Shown here piece after piece: positions 60,210 to 64,000 of a stretch of 64,000 nucleotides of DNA. The stretch is from Zhongshania sp. (lineage in GTDB: Bacteria > Pseudomonadota > Gammaproteobacteria > Pseudomonadales > Spongiibacteraceae). The stretch covers positions 1-64,000 of the forward strand of contig NZ_JARGNU010000004.1 of the NCBI RefSeq assembly GCF_029212375.1. Direction: 5' to 3'. Position 1 is the stretch's first letter; each line of letters opens with the position of its first letter. The notes beneath the pieces are model-generated. The model had not been told where the DNA came from, ran no database searches, and saw nothing but the letters and a program-made list of their open reading frames with translations. A program made the position numbers and the translations under genes.

Positions 60210-62996
60210 CTATTTCGGTGGTGGCGCCGGCGGGTTTTCTATTTTGATTGTGCTTTTAGTTTGCTGGTATCCCGTCCAGCGTTTGATGGCTTCAGCCAAT
60301 TCCCATAGGCGAATTGGCTTTACCAAATGTAAATCCATGCCTGCTCTAAAATAGCTGTCGCGCTGTTCATCTAGGCTGTTGGCGGTGAGGCCAAAAATGG
60401 GGGTGCGCTCGCGACCCTCTTCTTCTTCAAACTGACGAATTAGCCGGGTGGCTTCTGCGCCGTCCATTATGGGCATTTCAATGTCCATAATCACAAAGTC
60501 AACGCGGCGGCGCATAAAGGTATTTACTGCTTGCTGGCCGTTTTCAACATGGTGTACTTCAATGCCGAGGCTACTTAACATTCGGGTTAGCACCTGTGCA
60601 TTGGTGGGGTTGTCCTCGGCAATTAGGCATTGCAGTGAAGTGAGGTTGAGCGCGTCGGTACTGTATTGGTCTGGGGAGCGATGGCTTATGCTGGCGTTAA
60701 AATGGCATTCACTTAAGAGTGCGCTGCGCAAGGCGACGCTACTCAGGGGCTTACTGAGTATCCGACGAATACCGGCGCTGTGCAATTCTTCCCGATCAAA
60801 GCTGATATTAGCGTGGGCCAGCATCAGCGTAATAGGCTGTAAGTTTTGCGCCTCACTTTCAGTTTGTATTCGCTTGGCCAATTTTAAACCGCCGCTGGCG
60901 AGGGCTTGGTCAATGAGCAAAATCTCAATGGGGGCCAGCAGTAAATTTTGATTGCGCACCAGCGCTACCGCAGCGTTGTCATTATTCGCGGTAAAGACCT
61001 GCATTCCCCAGTTGCTGCATTGCTTGCTTAGGACCTTGCAAAAAGTTTGGTTGTTGTCGACCACTAACAGGCGCTTACCTGCGAGTAGTTCGGTGGCCGC
61101 TAGGTGGTTGTGTTCATGGTTTTTGGGGGCGCCAAGCTGCAGTGAAAAGCTCAATATGTGGGCACCATTTGGTGAGGTGCGAACGCTTACTTGGCCGCGC
61201 ATAAGGCTAATAAGCTGTGCAGCGATGGCAAACCGCGCATTAACAATGCTGCTGTCGTCGCTAATAGATCGATTTAATGCCTGCTTTTCTTGGGCGCTAA
61301 AGGGCTTGCCTTGGTGGCTAAGGTCAAAAAATAGCAAACCAGGTTTTGTTTCTGAGGGGTAGACTTTAAGCAAGATAAACCCCGTTTCGTAATGTTCAAA
61401 AGCGCTATTCATCACGTGTGACAGCAACTGCCGAATACGAGAGGGGTCGCCTATTAATTGCTCGCTAACCATGCTGTCGATATCACAGACCAGTTCAATG
61501 ACCTGCTCAGCGGCAATGTTGCGGAAACCGGCGAGGGATTCGTCGATGATTTCTGGCAAATTGATTAATTGATTACTCAGCTCTACATCGCTTTCGCTGA
61601 ACCGAGCGGCTTGACTGGCCTCGTCGAGCAGTTGGAGCAGTTCATGACTAGAGCGCTGCAAGGTGCTGATATAGTCCTCTTGGCTGGCCGTTAGGCGGGT
61701 GTCTTGTAGCAGTTCTGTTACGCCAAGCATCGCGCTGAGGGGGGTACGTATGTCGTGGGTTATACGGGCCAGTACATCGGTTTTAGCGCGATTGACTTCG
61801 CCGAGAATGGCAATGCGCTGCTCATCTTGCATTTGTTTGCGCAGGCGGTAGCGGTGGCGGGCAATGAGCAAACCGGTGTGGCTAATTCCCGCGGCAGTTG
61901 CCGTGGTCGCCATGATGGTATTAACCAAGTGGATATCGGTGATATTTAGGAAGTGGCTCAGCAGGCTAACGGCGTACACCAATATAATAGTGCTGCGAGT
62001 GATGAGGTAATAAAAAACCAAACGGCTGTAACTCTGCAAATAGCAGTTCAGCGCCATGGCGAATAATAAAATTGCATTGGTGGGCGCTATTATATAGATC
62101 AACATACTGGTGTTGCGGCCATTGCTAATAACGCCAATAGCGATGAATAGCGCATTTACAACGATCATGGCGTGGATGGCAGTTAGCCAGTATCTAGGGC
62201 GACTGGTCGGGTAAATAGGAAAGCATCGGGCGTAGATGAGCTCAAGGATTGCGATGCCCATTAACGCAAATATTACGCCAAATCCTTGCCAAGGCGGCAG
62301 AAATCCCTGTGCTTCGCCGATATATCCCCATGCTAATAATTGAATAAAAATAACAAGGCCGCTATACGCTGCTTGATTGGCAAACAGGGCCCCTTTGTGA
62401 AGCGCGGCGCTAATTAAATTAAAAATCAGGAGCAGACCTAGAGAGCCGTAGAGTACGGCGTTGATAAATTCGCGCGTGCTAACTTTGCCAAGAAAACTGG
62501 CGTAGCTGTGCAGTTCAATGTCGAGGCGCCGCGAGGAGGCGTACTCAACGGCAAGGTAATAGCTAGTGCTGCTGTGCGCATCCAGGTTAATTGCAAACAG
62601 GGTTTCAGCGCGGATAAGTTTAGCGTTGGCAAACTGAGGGATACCTTGGGTGCCATGATAAAATTGAACGAATTTTGGGTTGGCAGGCAAGACTTGCAGT
62701 AATTGTTGCTGGGTTTCGTCACTATTATTGCGCAGGGTAAATCGAAACCAATAGCGCTTGTTAGCAGAAAGCTGAAGGTCACCTATGTTGCTTGGCCGAA
62801 ACTGGGTGTTTAGCGCTGGGCTAAGAATATCTTCAATGCGATAGGCTTTCTCGGCGTCATTGAGAATATCACTATATTGCGAGAGGTTATTGCTGTCTTG
62901 GCTTAAGTCCAGGTTGAGTACTGGAGCGGCCTGAGCGACAGCACCGAGGCACAGCATTACTACTGCGAGTAAAGCTTGCCTCAGCGACCGGCACAT
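60210..62996 (-). CDS. 7TMR-DISM hybrid histidine kinase with degenerate ATP site
   Basis: About 928 residues from ATG 62996, chosen because it begins a clean signal peptide cleaved at AVAQAAP (ATG 63065 would lie inside purD). Order: periplasmic 7TMR-DISMED2 domain; seven membrane helices at roughly residues 180-375; HisKA with phospho-His in RITHDIRTPLSAMLG; an HATPase-like region whose N-box survives (HVMNSAFEH) but whose G1 DxGxG and G2 motifs are lost; REC1 with altered acidic residues (VVDNNQ, LIDQALASGG); REC2 canonical (AEDNPTNA, VIMDIEMPIMDG, LVKPIRL). It resembles RetS/LadS-type regulators, which may act through partner kinases rather than alone. Confidence 0.87.
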   Translation of the reverse strand: MCRSLRQALLAVVMLCLGAVAQAAPVLNLDLSQDSNNLSQYSDILNDAEKAYRIEDILSPALNTQFRPSNIGDLQLSANKRYWFRFTLRNNSDETQQQLLQVLPANPKFVQFYHGTQGIPQFANAKLIRAETLFAINLDAHSSTSYYLAVEYASSRRLDIELHSYASFLGKVSTREFINAVLYGSLGLLLIFNLISAALHKGALFANQAAYSGLVIFIQLLAWGYIGEAQGFLPPWQGFGVIFALMGIAILELIYARCFPIYPTSRPRYWLTAIHAMIVVNALFIAIGVISNGRNTSMLIYIIAPTNAILLFAMALNCYLQSYSRLVFYYLITRSTIILVYAVSLLSHFLNITDIHLVNTIMATTATAAGISHTGLLIARHRYRLRKQMQDEQRIAILGEVNRAKTDVLARITHDIRTPLSAMLGVTELLQDTRLTASQEDYISTLQRSSHELLQLLDEASQAARFSESDVELSNQLINLPEIIDESLAGFRNIAAEQVIELVCDIDSMVSEQLIGDPSRIRQLLSHVMNSAFEHYETGFILLKVYPSETKPGLLFFDLSHQGKPFSAQEKQALNRSISDDSSIVNARFAIAAQLISLMRGQVSVRTSPNGAHILSFSLQLGAPKNHEHNHLAATELLAGKRLLVVDNNQTFCKVLSKQCSNWGMQVFTANNDNAAVALVRNQNLLLAPIEILLIDQALASGGLKLAKRIQTESEAQNLQPITLMLAHANISFDREELHSAGIRRILSKPLSSVALRSALLSECHFNASISHRSPDQYSTDALNLTSLQCLIAEDNPTNAQVLTRMLSSLGIEVHHVENGQQAVNTFMRRRVDFVIMDIEMPIMDGAEATRLIRQFEEEEGRERTPIFGLTANSLDEQRDSYFRAGMDLHLVKPIRLWELAEAIKRWTGYQQTKSTIKIENPPAPPPK

Positions 62997-63015
62997 TAGG
63001 CTACACGACCGAAAT

Positions 63016-64000
63016 TTACTTCCGGTCGATGGCGCGGTAGGCAATGTCGTTGCGATAGAAGGCATCTTGCCACTTTATCTGTTTCGCTGCTGCGTAGGCA
63101 AGCTGCTGGGCTTCGGCTACGGTGTTGGCCATGGCCGTGGCGCAAAGCACGCGGCCGCCATTGGTTACCAACTTACCATCGGCTAATCGGGTGCCAGCAT
63201 GAAAGACCTTGCTGGAATCTGTCTCCGTAGGAATGCCGGTAATGGCTTCACCTTTGGCGTAGCTACCCGGATAGCCGCCGGCAGCCAAGACCACGCCAAC
63301 GGCGGGGCGGGGATCCCAGTCGGCAGTAACGGTATTGAGTTTACCGGCAATGGCGGCAAGGCAAAGAGCTGACAAGTCTGATTTTAAACGCAGCATAATG
63401 GGCTGCGTTTCGGGGTCGCCAAAGCGGCAATTGTATTCAATGACCTTGGGTTCGCCCTGGGCATTAATCATTAAGCCGGCGTATAAAAATCCGGTGTAGC
63501 GATTGCCTTCGCTGGCCATACCGCGCACGGTGGGAATGATAACTTCTTTCATTACCCGCTCGTGGATTTCTGGGGTCACAACTGGCGCTGGCGAGTAAGC
63601 ACCCATGCCGCCGGTGTTGGGGCCGGTGTCGCCGTCGCCAACCCGTTTGTGGTCTTGGCTGGTGGCCATAGCGAGAATGTTCTCACCGTCGACCATCACG
63701 ATAAAGCTCGCTTCTTCGCCTTCTAAAAATTCTTCAATAACCACGCGGCAACCGGCGTCGCCAAAGGCGTTGCCCGACAGCATATCGCGCACGGCGTCTT
63801 CGGCTTGCGCTAAGGTTTCGGCAACGATTACACCTTTGCCCGCGGCGAGACCGTCTGCTTTAACTACAATCGGTGCGCCTTGTTCGCGCAGGTAGGCTAG
63901 TGCGGGTTCCAATTCGGTGAAGTTCTGGTAGCTGCCGGTGGGGATTTGGTGGCGAGCGAGAAAATCTTTAGTGAAGGCCTTAGAGCCTTCGAGCTGTGCG
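63016..64000 (-). CDS. purD: Phosphoribosylamine-glycine ligase, partial (N-terminus beyond window)
   Basis: ATP-grasp ligase of purine synthesis; about 328 C-terminal residues are present and the frame stays open to the right edge, so the gene continues outside. From the edge: AQLEGSKAFTKDFLARH, then IVVKADGLAAGKGVIVAET, EEFLEGEEASFIVMVDG, DGDTGPNTGGMGAYSPAP, GEPKVIEYNCRFGDPETQP and the C-terminal PurD domain with YPGSYAKGEAITG and TNGGRVLCATA. It ends 20 bp before the hybrid kinase gene. Confidence 0.97.
   Translation of the reverse strand, partial: AQLEGSKAFTKDFLARHQIPTGSYQNFTELEPALAYLREQGAPIVVKADGLAAGKGVIVAETLAQAEDAVRDMLSGNAFGDAGCRVVIEEFLEGEEASFIVMVDGENILAMATSQDHKRVGDGDTGPNTGGMGAYSPAPVVTPEIHERVMKEVIIPTVRGMASEGNRYTGFLYAGLMINAQGEPKVIEYNCRFGDPETQPIMLRLKSDLSALCLAAIAGKLNTVTADWDPRPAVGVVLAAGGYPGSYAKGEAITGIPTETDSSKVFHAGTRLADGKLVTNGGRVLCATAMANTVAEAQQLAYAAAKQIKWQDAFYRNDIAYRAIDRK

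Noticed and set aside
60001-60354. Plus-strand frame over coq7 and the hybrid kinase end
   Set aside because: It is antisense to two well-supported genes and has no domain of its own.
63016-63065. Upstream ATG 63065 for the 7TMR-DISM kinase
   Set aside because: This start would place a 23-residue extension inside purD and ahead of a clean signal peptide; ATG 62996 is better, although neither has a good ribosome site.
1-64000. Mobile elements, CRISPR arrays, tRNA or rRNA genes
   Set aside because: No transposase, integrase, regularly spaced repeats, or GGTTCRA-type tRNA arms were found on reading both strands.

Overview
The window looks like chromosome of a free-living marine gammaproteobacterium. 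My best guess is the Cellvibrionales/Spongiibacteraceae neighbourhood, inferred only from gene content and protein character: a Vfr-type Crp, contiguous trpEGDC, a TonB receptor beside lipid-type genes, a P450 and a putidaredoxin-like ferredoxin/reductase pair, and many two-component and c-di-GMP proteins. I see no tRNA, rRNA, insertion sequence, phage gene or CRISPR array. Base composition is moderate (near 50% G+C by eye) with no obvious island. The purD gene is cut by the right edge.

Layout. 0.2-3.1 kb: mmsB-like dehydrogenase, shikimate-kinase-like protein, and a pair made of a PTPS-III-like pterin enzyme and an SDR. 3.1-8.4 kb: the conserved prkA-yeaH-spoVR operon, preceded by 0.6 kb that carries an almost consensus NtrC site and a sigma-54-type promoter. 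8.5-10.4 kb: a crotonase and two small proteins. 10.7-21.9 kb: a signalling block with a large hybrid kinase, a REC-GGDEF cyclase, a convergent FHA-EAL protein, a pseudouridine synthase, a small outer-membrane barrel, and a phosphorelay whose kinase has two near-identical FixL-like PAS domains, followed by REC, Hpt and BON proteins.

22-28.9 kb: ferredoxin and its reductase, a second crotonase, an alpha/beta hydrolase, a UvrD-like helicase and a small lipoprotein. 28.9-31.9 kb: methionine salvage operon mtnA-mtnB-mtnD-mtnC. 32-41.7 kb: DUF2489 protein, TetR regulator, lemA with a GIDE/EF-hand protein, P450 with a fungal-type cysteine synthase, an ECF sigma/ChrR-type anti-sigma pair, an Hpt plus REC-GGDEF pair, a 52-residue membrane protein, a TSUP permease and the ribosome-rescue factor ArfB. 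42-47.2 kb: TetR regulator, then a tight operon of a TVP38-disulfide-reductase fusion, a DUF547 protein and two selenodomain-associated glycosyltransferases. 47.3-52.8 kb: esterase, PF10118 protein, secreted Gly/Leu-rich protein and TonB receptor. The last two transcription starts share an 18-bp operator-like motif.

53.7-57.7 kb: trpE-trpG-trpD-trpC, translationally coupled and preceded by a candidate Trp leader peptide. 57.8-64 kb: crp/vfr, OsmC and VOC proteins, coq7, a 7TMR-DISM hybrid kinase with a degraded ATP-binding site, and the 3' part of purD.

Taken together the region is mostly core and regulatory chromosome. The parts most worth following are the tandem FixL-like oxygen-sensor candidate, the NtrC/sigma-54 control of prkA, the shared operator linking the TonB receptor to the PF10118 gene, the LemA-GIDE-EF-hand pair, and the TVP38-reductase operon.
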